DNA of 21,589 bases from a virus, in IMG/VR virus record IMGVR_UViG_3300042876_000440, positions 1 through 21,589 of that record. One strand, 5' to 3'. Positions 7,696 through 13,612 of the stretch are shown piece by piece. Both the position numbers and the translations under genes were made by a program. The notes under the pieces are model-generated. The model had not been told where the DNA came from and searched no databases. It saw nothing but the letters and a program-made list of their open reading frames with translations. Each line of letters begins with the position of its first letter. Positions within the stretch are counted from its first letter, which is position 1.

Positions 7696-8109
7696 CTAGT
7701 CCGGCGTCGTAGGTCCGAGGGCGGGGCGCTCATGCGCCCCGCCCTCTTCGTCTTTTGGCTCGTCCAGGCTCTTCGTAAGCAGATGCTCGAGCCGCCCCTT
7801 CACATCCACATCGACCTTAGTAGCGATGGGACCGCACACCTCTTTGCGGATCTCGATGGCACCCTTTAGCACCTGCGTAGCCCTATGTGGCGAAACGCGG
7901 CCCGCGGCGACATCGACATACCGCTGGAATGCGTAGTCAGCTGCCTTAGCTGCCTCAGGGTCTGTATCCTTTGGGATGCGGAAACCCTTGGGAGCCTTGG
8001 GTGTCTCTGTTGCCTTCATAAGTCTGGTCGCTTTCACGAAGCCACGAGGAAAGAGCTCCTTCACTCCGGGTGGACGCCCAGCTCCTGGTCTTCGGCCACC
8101 CCTAGGCAT
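7696..8109 (-). CDS. Probable terminase small subunit
   Basis: From ATG at 8109 the product has 137 residues and begins MPRGGRRPGAGRPPGVKEL. The GGxRPGAGRPxG N-terminus is common in phage small terminase-like and other DNA-binding phage proteins. Helical segments follow (DPEAAKAADYAFQRYVDVAA and SPHRATQVLKGAIEIRKEV), then a disordered acidic tail. A TTG at 8127 would add six residues but has a poorer SD; GAGG precedes ATG 8109. Such proteins recognise phage DNA and regulate TerL. Against a simple call, terL is not adjacent: a convergent cassette and the dyad region intervene. Its last ~18 codons contain the terminator of the cassette. Confidence 0.6.
   Translation of the reverse strand: MPRGGRRPGAGRPPGVKELFPRGFVKATRLMKATETPKAPKGFRIPKDTDPEAAKAADYAFQRYVDVAAGRVSPHRATQVLKGAIEIRKEVCGPIATKVDVDVKGRLEHLLTKSLDEPKDEEGGAHERPALGPTTPD
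7717..7756 (+). terminator. Rho-independent terminator of the 7356 cassette
   Basis: A perfect 13-bp GC-rich stem (7717-7729 with 7734-7746, loop TCAT) is followed by TTCGTCTTTT. It ends the plus-strand cassette but lies within the coding 3' end of the convergent small-terminase-like gene. Confidence 0.85.
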
Positions 8110-8197
8110 GCGATGCGCCTCGTCCAATCAGATTCATACGTTAGGCGTACTCTAGGCTCGGGGTGACCGTCGGCCTAGCCCTTCTTACTCCGCGATA

Positions 8198-8307
8198 GCA
8201 CCCAGAAGATAGATCCGGAGCACCCAGAAGATAGATCCGGAGCACCCAGAAGATAGATCCGGAGCACCTAGAAGATAGATCCATAGCACCTAGAAGATAG
8301 ATTCGTA
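8198..8307 (+). repeat. Five tandem 22-bp direct repeats (iterons)
   Basis: Units start at 8198, 8220, 8242, 8264 and 8286 with no spacers. Units 1-3 are identical, with core CACCCAGAAGATAGATCC. Units 4 and 5 have CACCTAGAAGATAGAT and differ at the last few bases. A 22-bp period is about two helical turns, placing sites on one face of the DNA. Confidence 0.95.
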
Positions 8308-8395
8308 GAGAATCGACTATAAGGAAAGGATAGATACGACTAGAAGCTCGGGACGGAGGAAAGAACTCTTGGCAGCCCCTCATCCGGGTTCTTTT

Positions 8396-8416
8396 AGTTA
8401 CGAGTTACGAGTTACG
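8396..8416 (+). repeat. Three tandem AGTTACG 7-mers
   Basis: AGTTACG occurs at 8396, 8403 and 8410 without gaps. The reverse complement (in CCGTAACT) recurs at 8515-8522 and a related CGTAACGAGTAACT at 8541-8554, so the AT-rich stretch lies between inverted copies. Confidence 0.9.
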
Positions 8417-8425
8417 GTACCCCTA

Positions 8426-8454
8426 TTGTTAGGTCTAATAGATATTGATTTAAT
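8426..8454 (+). promoter_or_regulatory. Weak sigma70-like promoter candidate upstream of 8567 gene
   Basis: TTGTTA (8426-8431) and TTTAAT (8449-8454) are 17 bases apart, giving four matches of six to each consensus hexamer. The AT-rich context makes chance matches likely. Confidence 0.25.
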
Positions 8455-8566
8455 ACTAGTGTTAAGTTAAAGGAAGTATATTAGATAGTAGTAGTTAATC
8501 AATTCCTAAACCTACCGTAACTCCAAACCCGGTCCGTAGCCGTAACGAGTAACTGAGAGGACTACA

Positions 8567-8914
8567 ATGGCGAGACTGCAGATTGATGTGCCTGAGGACC
8601 TGAATGTTGCTATTCGTGCTCGATTCAGGACACTGAAAGAGCTCACCGCCCGGACGGGAGCGGCAGAGCTTGACATCGTACGAGCTCAGATGAAGGTCTC
8701 ATTCCTCCAAATGCAGGCTGGAAAGCCAGGAGCAAAGGAAGAGTGGGAGCAACTACAGGCTAAGGAACAGGAGATTATTAAGAACACCCAGCCGCTATCA
8801 GTCGGCTCCATCTTTATTGCTCTCCTTCGTCTTGGCTTCGTCCACCCCGACGACGAGGTAGCGCAGGAAATGACCAAGACCGACATTCGTCAGGGACGAA
8901 AACTACAATTCTAA
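8567..8914 (+). CDS. Ribbon-helix-helix-like protein with coiled-coil insertion
   Basis: The 115-residue protein starts MARLQIDVPEDLNVAIRARF, like the beta strand and first helix of a ribbon-helix-helix DNA-binding domain (strand with alternating hydrophobics, then P-E-[DE]-L). The usual second helix seems displaced to QPLSVGSIFIALLRLGFV (~77-94), with a charged helical insert of ~50 residues between. This is inferred from pattern only. It is the first gene after the iteron/AT-rich region, so a repressor or initiator-accessory protein acting there is plausible. AGAGG precedes ATG by about six bases. Confidence 0.7.
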   Translation: MARLQIDVPEDLNVAIRARFRTLKELTARTGAAELDIVRAQMKVSFLQMQAGKPGAKEEWEQLQAKEQEIIKNTQPLSVGSIFIALLRLGFVHPDDEVAQEMTKTDIRQGRKLQF

Positions 8915-9042
8915 CGGCTTAAAAGGGTTACTACCCCTTTAGGGGCTTTATTTCTTTACCCTGGCGGGTTAGCTTTACCCTACCCCGTAGGGCGCTCTAC
9001 GCGAGCCTGGCGCCCGAGTTACGTCTTCGCCGGAGGCCGAGG
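8915..9042 (+). terminator. Intergenic hairpins, possible weak terminator
   Basis: CCCC/GGGG (8934-8945, loop TTTA) is followed by CTTTATTTCTTT, and an overlapping AAAGGG/CCCTTT pair lies at 8922-8940. These are alternative structures, reminiscent of an attenuator. A second hairpin CCCTAC/GTAGGG occurs at 8978-8992. The stems are short. Confidence 0.4.
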
Positions 9043-9255
9043 ATGTATCAGAGTGAGAGAGTCGCACGGAAGTTGTTCAAGGCCAGCTGCGCCGCCATTC
9101 TGTTGCTGAGCGCTGCGGCCATCGTCCTCTTCTACGAGGATCCGTACACCGTCTGCATGGACGAGTGTATGGCCGCGGACGAGGACTGCCTGGAGCCCGA
9201 CCCCGCTCCGCAGTGCCCTACGCAGGAGCGCTGCGAGGAGGTGTGCGGTGGCTAA
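9043..9255 (+). CDS. Membrane-anchored or secreted cysteine-rich small protein
   Basis: The 70-residue protein has a basic N-terminus (R6, R9, K10, K13), a hydrophobic stretch at ~14-30 that could be a signal anchor, then an acidic domain with six cysteines at 38, 42, 49, 58, 64 and 68. The first and last cysteine pairs are C-x3-C, the spacing of helical-hairpin disulfide peptides. It probably acts outside the cytoplasm where disulfides can form. The function is unknown; superinfection exclusion or envelope modification are possibilities only. GGAGG and GAGG lie upstream of the ATG. The next gene starts inside its last codons. Confidence 0.75.
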   Translation: MYQSERVARKLFKASCAAILLLSAAAIVLFYEDPYTVCMDECMAADEDCLEPDPAPQCPTQERCEEVCGG

Positions 9256-9508
9256 CCTCGACAACGCCAAGATGATCAAAGACCAGGACTCCTGGCCGCA
9301 GTGGCCATTCCTTCCGGTGAAGCGTAGGGCAGTCGGCGGTGGGTTCCCAGAGACAGGGCTCATCGCTGCCGACCCGGACTACCGGAAGGGGATCATCAAC
9401 GTCTACAAGGCGAACCTCTTCAACCTGCCGCAGGACCCCACCGGAGTCGAGAAGATCACCTACCAGACGGTGGACGCCGTCCTCGCAGATGGCTGGGTGG
9501 TGGACTAG
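9248..9508 (+). CDS. Conserved-looking small phage protein
   Basis: An 86-residue protein with a GTG start, preceded by GGAGGT, overlapping the previous gene by eight bases. Visible segments are MIKDQDSWPQWPFLPVKRR and a C-terminal YQTVDAVLADGWVVD. A short protein with W-P-x-WP-x-LPVKR and a terminal DGWVVD suggests a compact conserved fold. No catalytic motif or function is recognised. Confidence 0.75.
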   Translation: MANLDNAKMIKDQDSWPQWPFLPVKRRAVGGGFPETGLIAADPDYRKGIINVYKANLFNLPQDPTGVEKITYQTVDAVLADGWVVD

Positions 9509-9509
9509 T

Positions 9510-9680
9510 ATGGGCAAGCAGACCTTCTACCGCGTCCACATCGAGCACCCGAGCTTCGCGAGGACGATGTGTGGGCGTGAGTTCGACCTCGTGTACATCC
9601 ACATCACCGCTGAGGAGTACAAGAAGGGCACCAGTCGCTACATGAAGCGTATCTGCCAGCACTGCATCAAGCAGATGTAG
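9510..9680 (+). CDS. Small cysteine/histidine protein
   Basis: A 56-residue product from ATG at 9510, one base after the previous stop, with GGTGG upstream. The longer in-frame extension upstream is out-of-frame translation of the previous gene and is rejected. The N-terminal strand (TFYRVHIEHPSF), a CGREF segment and a C-terminal ICQHCIK could supply metal ligands (C33, C60-type pairs are few), but zinc binding is uncertain. Function unknown. Confidence 0.65.
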   Translation: MGKQTFYRVHIEHPSFARTMCGREFDLVYIHITAEEYKKGTSRYMKRICQHCIKQM

Positions 9681-9688
9681 GAGGGGTC

Positions 9689-9919
9689 GTGAGGTTCTTT
9701 ATCTTCGAGGAAGAGAGCGAGGAGCTTCCGGGGATCTACGAGAGTCCGGAGGCGTGGGCAAAGATCATGAAGGAGGAGCGTGGGCTCCCGGAGGAGGTCA
9801 CCAACGAGATCGTCCAGAAGTTCGCGGATCCGTCGTTGCAGGAGTTCTGCAACGCCGCCGCCAGGTTCTACTGGATGGAAATCTGCCCGTGGTTCTACGG
9901 GCGTGCCGTGAACGTCTAA
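9689..9919 (+). CDS. Small acidic protein of unknown function
   Basis: 76 residues from a GTG start preceded at short distance by GGAGGGG. Acidic and helical (EEESEELPGIYESPEAWAKI and EEVTNEIVQKF), with an aromatic C-terminal segment FYWMEICPWFYG. No family recognised. It sits in the tight run of small genes with an 8-base gap before it and 11 bases after it. Confidence 0.65.
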   Translation: MRFFIFEEESEELPGIYESPEAWAKIMKEERGLPEEVTNEIVQKFADPSLQEFCNAAARFYWMEICPWFYGRAVNV

Positions 9920-9930
9920 CCGGAGGCAGT

Positions 9931-11328
9931 ATGGAAGCAGCAGAAAAGTTGGAGGAGGAAGAGCCAGTTCCCAACGTCCCCGACGCCGAGGGGTTCTTCC
10001 TCTACAAGCCGAAGAGGATCTGCGAGACCTGCGGCGAGGGGGTTGGCTGCAATGCCAACCTCCAGACCATCAAGGTGACGAGGGGCGAGCTGGAGCTTCT
10101 CCAGAAGTACGAGCACCCGGTCGGGACCCACATCCGGATCTTGAACATCGCCAACACCTTGCTCGGCAGCAGTACCAATCCGAGCACGGGAATCCCGTTC
10201 CAGAACGCAGACGTGATTCCCATCCTCGAGGGAATTGACCACCGGGGCGAAGCCCCGGTGGTGACGACCGAGAGGGCTCGCCTCTACGGCATACAGGGAC
10301 GGGATTGGGTTCCGACGGACGCGCCCGTCACCAATGGCAGCCCCGAGAAGATCGCCGCCTGGCGGTACGAGATGGAGTGGCAGGAAGCCATCGACGAGAA
10401 CAGGCGGCACGAGGAGAGGAAAAGAGAGCGCGAGCGGCAGGAAGAGATCCGGAAGAGCGAGGAAGTCCTCAAGGACGTCGCTCCGGAGCTTCCTCCCATC
10501 AACTGGGAAGCTGGCGAGTCGCTCATGCGAGCGAAGGTCGCCTGGCGCTTCCTGAAGATGATGGGGGCCTGTGGAGGCCCGATCGACTACGTGAGGTCCT
10601 ATCCGGACGAGGCGCTCGCCAGCGAGGTGTGGGAGAACACCCTCAACGGGAAGAAGAGCCCGAGGGGCTATCCGGTCTCCTACTACTGGATCACCCGGAT
10701 CATCAACTACGTCCCGGGGCTGATGAAGGAAGTCCTCAAGGAGATGAAGAAGGGAGACCTAGACACTTACAATGCCGACGGGCACTATGAGCGCGCTGAG
10801 TTCCGTCAGGCTCTCCTGAAGATCCTCCCCTGGCCCAAGCTGGAGCACCGTCTCCGACAGCACGGGGTCTACAAGCCGACGAGATGGGAAGTGGAGCTGT
10901 TCAACGCTTCCCGCATCACCCCTCCTGCCATCGTGGCGGAGGGTATCCCGCAGCAGGCAGCACCACCCAAGAAAGAAGAGGAAGAGATGGCCATCAACAA
11001 GGACCGCGTCGTCGCCGTGTCGAAGTTCGTCGCCGAGCAGATCGCCCCGAAGCTCGGGAAGCGCCTGACCCTCGAGGGGACCCCGACGCAGCAGCTCACC
11101 GCGACGGAGAACTTCATCGAGACCGCGGCGAACAACAACGGCATCGGCTGGGTCCCGGTGGACGGGACGTCCGAGCAGCGCCTGGACGCGATGGAGAAGA
11201 TCCTCGAGGAGCAGGCGCCCCGGCTGAACCTCACGTACCGGAGGTGGGTTCGGCAGGAGGCCCGCCCCGTCGCGGACCGCCTCGCCGCTCTCGAGGCGTT
11301 CGCCGCGAAGCACGGCTTCCAGGCGTAA
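9931..11328 (+). CDS. Large unknown multi-segment protein with possible internal start
   Basis: From ATG at 9931 (GGAGG four bases upstream) the product has 465 residues. An acidic N-terminus is followed by a cysteine cluster (C31, C34, C40), then a highly charged Arg/Glu coiled-coil at ~150-180. A globular segment with YPVSYYWITRIINYVPGLMK lies near 250-270, then a KKEEEE linker at ~347. The C-terminal ~113 residues begin at Met353, which has its own SD (GAGG five bases before ATG 10987), and are more GC-rich. That part repeats a Q/D-x-L-x-A-x-E-x pattern three times. It may be a fusion, or give a second shorter product. No function recognised. Confidence 0.7.
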   Translation: MEAAEKLEEEEPVPNVPDAEGFFLYKPKRICETCGEGVGCNANLQTIKVTRGELELLQKYEHPVGTHIRILNIANTLLGSSTNPSTGIPFQNADVIPILEGIDHRGEAPVVTTERARLYGIQGRDWVPTDAPVTNGSPEKIAAWRYEMEWQEAIDENRRHEERKRERERQEEIRKSEEVLKDVAPELPPINWEAGESLMRAKVAWRFLKMMGACGGPIDYVRSYPDEALASEVWENTLNGKKSPRGYPVSYYWITRIINYVPGLMKEVLKEMKKGDLDTYNADGHYERAEFRQALLKILPWPKLEHRLRQHGVYKPTRWEVELFNASRITPPAIVAEGIPQQAAPPKKEEEEMAINKDRVVAVSKFVAEQIAPKLGKRLTLEGTPTQQLTATENFIETAANNNGIGWVPVDGTSEQRLDAMEKILEEQAPRLNLTYRRWVRQEARPVADRLAALEAFAAKHGFQA

Positions 11329-11329
11329 G

Positions 11330-11365
11330 GTGACGAAGAAGGGCGCCAAGAAGCTGAAGAAGTAG
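11330..11365 (+). CDS. Possible 11-residue lysine-rich mini-ORF
   Basis: GTG at 11330 starts the reading MTKKGAKKLKK and stops at 11363-11365, immediately after the 465-residue gene and one frame ahead of it. There is no good SD. It could be a tiny basic peptide, a remnant, or the tail reached by a frameshift. Evidence is weak. Confidence 0.2.
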   Translation: MTKKGAKKLKK

Positions 11366-11373
11366 CAGTAACC

Positions 11374-11432
11374 AGGGACGGAGGGGGTTGTGGGGTAGTA
11401 AGCCCATCTAGGTTCAAGTCCTAGCGTCCCTA
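11374..11432 (+). tRNA. tRNA-like element 1 (59 nt, lacks one arm)
   Basis: A perfect 7-bp acceptor-like stem (11374-11380 with 11425-11431) and a canonical T-arm, CTAGG/CCTAG around TTCAAGT (11408-11424), directly precede the 3' acceptor strand. A discriminator-like A is at 11432. Only 27 bases lie between the 5' acceptor strand and the T-arm, against over 40 in a normal tRNA, so a D-arm or anticodon arm is missing. The remaining bases can form GTGGG/CCCAT around 8 bases, abutting the T-arm. No CCA is encoded. It occupies an intercistronic gap. Probably not a decoding tRNA; perhaps an RNase P/Z processing signal or a tRNA mimic. Confidence 0.5.
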
Positions 11433-11456
11433 TGAAGTAAACCAGAGGGAGATGAG

Positions 11457-11966
11457 ATGAGAGTCGAGCTTTTGTACCACCTGAATACCCTTCTCATGAA
11501 GCACAATGCAGGTCGGGAAGTGGCAGACCTGGACATCAAGAAGGCCCAGGCCATCGTCGAGCGCATGATCAAGGAGGACATGAAAGCTCGCGAGAAGATG
11601 CCAGCAGACGAGGCTGACCGCAAGTACGCGGAGGAGTTCATCGCCAAGTACCTCGCGCACGAGGGTCCGTTCAAGACGGTGACGGAGTTCATCCAGGAGA
11701 ATACCCTCGGCAACGAGGACAACTTCTACACTCCGACCGAGGAGATGTTCGAGACCCACGAGGAGGCGGTCAACAGCTACAACGGCAAGTGGAACCTCCC
11801 GGAAGACGAGAACCCGACCAGCAAGGCGCCGCATCCGAACATGATGGGCTACCTGGAGCTCCCGTACGGGACGATCTGCAACTCCTGCGGTGGCTCCATG
11901 GTCGCGGTGATTCAGCTGGACAGAACCGGCGCGGTTCTCAAGACGCTCCTGGAGAACTGCAGATGA
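11457..11966 (+). CDS. Unknown 169-residue protein
   Basis: Helical N-terminal half (DIKKAQAIVERMIKEDMKAR and ADRKYAEEFIAKYLAHEGPF) and a C-terminal part with YGTICNSCGGSMVAV, a short C-x2-C that could bind metal. No recognised family. GAGGGAG lies upstream of ATG 11457. Its stop overlaps the next start (ATGA), so translation is probably coupled. It is the first gene after tRNA-like element 1. Confidence 0.75.
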   Translation: MRVELLYHLNTLLMKHNAGREVADLDIKKAQAIVERMIKEDMKAREKMPADEADRKYAEEFIAKYLAHEGPFKTVTEFIQENTLGNEDNFYTPTEEMFETHEEAVNSYNGKWNLPEDENPTSKAPHPNMMGYLELPYGTICNSCGGSMVAVIQLDRTGAVLKTLLENCR

Positions 11967-12376
11967 AGAACCTCTACCTGGACTGGGGTGTGTACCAGGT
12001 TCGCGTTCAGTACGACCCCACCAACATCAACGCCTTCAACGTCTTCTACGCCGGGCAGGGAGATCTCGAGGGCCGCAATTATCGGCGCCTCACCCTTCCG
12101 GAGACCAGGGCGGTGATGGAAGGCATCTACAAGGCTGAGAAGATCAAGATCACCACTTCCCAGGAGACACCTGTGGCGACCAAGAACGAGCTGACGTTCC
12201 TCCGTGATCGCATCGCGATCGAGGCCCTCAAGACGACCCTCGAGAAGAAGGGATTCATGCCTTCGCCCAAGGGCCGCGCGTTCGTCGCCAAGTTCTGCTA
12301 CTCCATGGCCGATGCGATGCTCGAGGCCAGGGACGAGACGAACAAGTGCAGCGAGTGTGGGAAGGAGAAGCTGTAA
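11963..12376 (+). CDS. Unknown 137-residue protein with C-terminal C-x2-C
   Basis: Starts MKNLYLDWGVYQVRVQYD with a beta-rich N-terminus, then a helical middle (LTFLRDRIAIEALKTTLEKK) and a C-terminal KCSECGKEKL that resembles half a zinc knuckle. ATG overlaps the preceding TGA (ATGA). The longer in-frame version from 11789 is a shadow of the preceding gene. Function unknown. Confidence 0.75.
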   Translation: MKNLYLDWGVYQVRVQYDPTNINAFNVFYAGQGDLEGRNYRRLTLPETRAVMEGIYKAEKIKITTSQETPVATKNELTFLRDRIAIEALKTTLEKKGFMPSPKGRAFVAKFCYSMADAMLEARDETNKCSECGKEKL

Positions 12377-12386
12377 GGAGGACGAT

Positions 12387-12632
12387 ATGAGGATCGAATA
12401 CCGAGATCTCACCGACGAGCAGCTGGAAGAGATCGACGAGAAGTACGCGAAGGATGCGACTCCCGAGTTGGTGAAGGAGTACATCTTCCTGGTCTGGAAT
12501 GTGACCGAGGAGGAGGCAAAGAAGCTCGTCGAGAAGCACATGGACGTCATCGACAACCACAGAGCGTCCGGAGCTTGGGTCTACTACGTCGCAGACGTGA
12601 TCCTCAACATCGAGCTCAATCTCCCGAGGTAG
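12387..12632 (+). CDS. Unknown 81-residue acidic protein
   Basis: ATG 12387 has an excellent SD (AAGGAGG, five bases). The product is acidic and helical (LTDEQLEEIDEKYAKDATPE, then WNVTEEEAKKLVEKHMDVID). The first part resembles small helical phage proteins but no function is recognised. It ends just before tRNA-like element 2. Confidence 0.75.
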   Translation: MRIEYRDLTDEQLEEIDEKYAKDATPELVKEYIFLVWNVTEEEAKKLVEKHMDVIDNHRASGAWVYYVADVILNIELNLPR

Positions 12633-12639
12633 AAGTGCT

Positions 12640-12702
12640 GGGGATGGGAAGGCCAGCTGGGACAGCCTCCGCCAGCTCCAGGTTCGACTCCTGGCATCTC
12701 CA
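12640..12702 (+). tRNA. tRNA-like element 2 (63 nt, lacks one arm)
   Basis: A 7-bp acceptor-like stem (12640-12646 with 12695-12701, one G-U) encloses a textbook T-arm, CCAGG/CCTGG around TTCGACT (12678-12694). Only 31 bases lie between 5' acceptor strand and T-arm. They can form AGCTGG/CCAGCT (12655-12660 with 12672-12677) abutting the T-arm, or alternatively a D-arm-like AGGC/GCCT with an AGCTGGGACA loop containing the GG expected in D-loops. It cannot form all four arms. Both this and element 1 are followed by ATG-xAG-TAA-AC. Likely the same kind of element, duplicated. Confidence 0.5.
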
Positions 12703-12734
12703 TGCAGTAAACAACCAGTACGGAGGCAGTGAAC

Positions 12735-12977
12735 ATGGCACAAGTGAAGTGGGGCGAGAGTTTCAAGAAGTCCGTCGCGATGAAGATCTACCGCGGAGCC
12801 ACCCCGGAGGAGATCAAGGCCTCCTTCGCGCGGATGGTGGACGGGCTCATCACGCCGCAGACGAAGCTGGTCTTGGCGCAGGCCGAGATCCGGCGCCTGC
12901 GCCAGCAGCTCCGGGCGAAGGGTTCCAAGAAGGAGCTGAAGCTCATCGACCCGTCCAAGAAGGAGGGAGCCAAGTGA
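12735..12977 (+). CDS. Unknown 80-residue basic helical protein
   Basis: ATG 12735 is eight bases from GGAGG; a GTG at 12729 is too close to it and is not preferred. The sequence is helical, with TPEEIKASFARMVDGLITPQ and a leucine/arginine coiled-coil LAQAEIRRLRQQLRAKG, and a lysine-rich end. Possibly a small DNA-binding or regulatory protein, by charge only. Its stop overlaps the next GTG (GTGA). Confidence 0.7.
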   Translation: MAQVKWGESFKKSVAMKIYRGATPEEIKASFARMVDGLITPQTKLVLAQAEIRRLRQQLRAKGSKKELKLIDPSKKEGAK

Positions 12978-13369
12978 AGAAGAAAGATCTGTCCCCGGCC
13001 GCTCTGGCAGTCATCGACAAGCTCGGCGCGGAGGAGGTGACCATCATCTTCAACTGTGGTGACAAGGACTGCCCTTCTGGGCAGCGTCACCCCGTGACGA
13101 CGACCATCAACCAGATCATCACGCGAATCTGCATGATGAAGGACCAGATGGGGATCCAGTCGCAGATCGAAGAGACGATGACTGGAGGGAAGATCACCTA
13201 CGAACAGGCCCTCGTCGAGAACTTCATCGCCGCCGCCTTCATCACCATCGACAAGACGCCAAAGTACCTCGACGTCGACATGGGTAAGCTTCTCGACAGG
13301 GTGTCCGAGGTGTGGATCCAGCAGGACGAGATCGCAGACCTCGACCAGAAGGTCGTCGCTCAGGCGTAG
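12974..13369 (+). CDS. Unknown 131-residue protein
   Basis: A GTG start overlaps the previous stop, with AGGAGGGAG upstream. The N-terminal segment VTIIFNCGDKDCPSGQRHP has two cysteines and a histidine that could bind metal. The rest is helical (INQIITRICMMKDQMGIQ and ALVENFIAAAFITID). No family recognised. The next gene begins directly at its stop. Confidence 0.75.
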   Translation: MKKKDLSPAALAVIDKLGAEEVTIIFNCGDKDCPSGQRHPVTTTINQIITRICMMKDQMGIQSQIEETMTGGKITYEQALVENFIAAAFITIDKTPKYLDVDMGKLLDRVSEVWIQQDEIADLDQKVVAQA

Positions 13370-13612
13370 ATGGCCAAGGAAAACCTATTCTGGATGCAGA
13401 CCGGCACCGCGTTCTACCTTGGGCGTAACCCCAAGAGTAGAACCGGTGTCGCTCTGTACAAGGTCCCAGTTGTCGACGTCCCCAAGAAGCTTGCGGCGCG
13501 GACAGAGCACATCGAGGACGCTTGGCTGTGGGTCGGGCCTTACCTCTGTGTGCTCTTCCGCGACCCTGAAACAGGCAACATCTACGCACAGCCTACTGGA
13601 GATAAGGGATGA
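13370..13612 (+). CDS. Small unknown protein upstream of DNA ligase
   Basis: 80 residues. ATG follows the preceding TAG without a gap and has only a weak SD, so it probably depends on coupling. The sequence is beta-rich (FWMQTGTAFYLGRNPKSRTG, later WLWVGPYLCVLFRDPETGN). Its stop overlaps the ligase start (ATGA). Function unknown. Confidence 0.7.
   Translation: MAKENLFWMQTGTAFYLGRNPKSRTGVALYKVPVVDVPKKLAARTEHIEDAWLWVGPYLCVLFRDPETGNIYAQPTGDKG

Larger units (their letters stand above)
8110..8566. other. Putative replication origin / control region
   Basis: About 457 bases without a credible gene. It holds, left to right, a short GC-rich leader, five 22-bp tandem repeats (8198-8307), a purine-rich degenerate tail to ~8345, three tandem AGTTACG 7-mers (8396-8416), a markedly AT-rich stretch (~8421-8512), and inverted CCGTAAC elements at 8515-8522 and 8540-8546. 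Iterons next to an easily melted AT-rich tract are the usual arrangement of iteron-controlled origins. No initiator protein is identified for certain; the RHH-like gene at 8567 is the nearest candidate binder. Confidence 0.5.

Noticed and set aside
8198-8307. CRISPR array
   Set aside because: Units are contiguous with no spacers, only 22 bp, and no cas genes are present.
8141-8383. Minus-strand 80-codon reading frame across the iterons
   Set aside because: Its protein is just the translated 22-bp repeat (period not a multiple of three, so phase shifts), with no SD. The repeats are better explained as noncoding sites.
9754-9930. Extension of the 9931 gene
   Set aside because: This part overlaps the 9689-9919 gene in another frame and lacks an SD; ATG 9931 has GGAGG at good spacing.
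11374-11440. Prophage attachment site (attP) in a tRNA fragment
   Set aside because: attP cores usually carry only the 3' part of a tRNA. Here a matching 5' acceptor strand is present, there are two such elements, and no integrase is seen.
12575-12973. Extension of the 12974 gene back to 12575
   Set aside because: It crosses tRNA-like element 2 and the 12735 gene in another frame; the GTGA start with AGGAGGGAG upstream is convincing.
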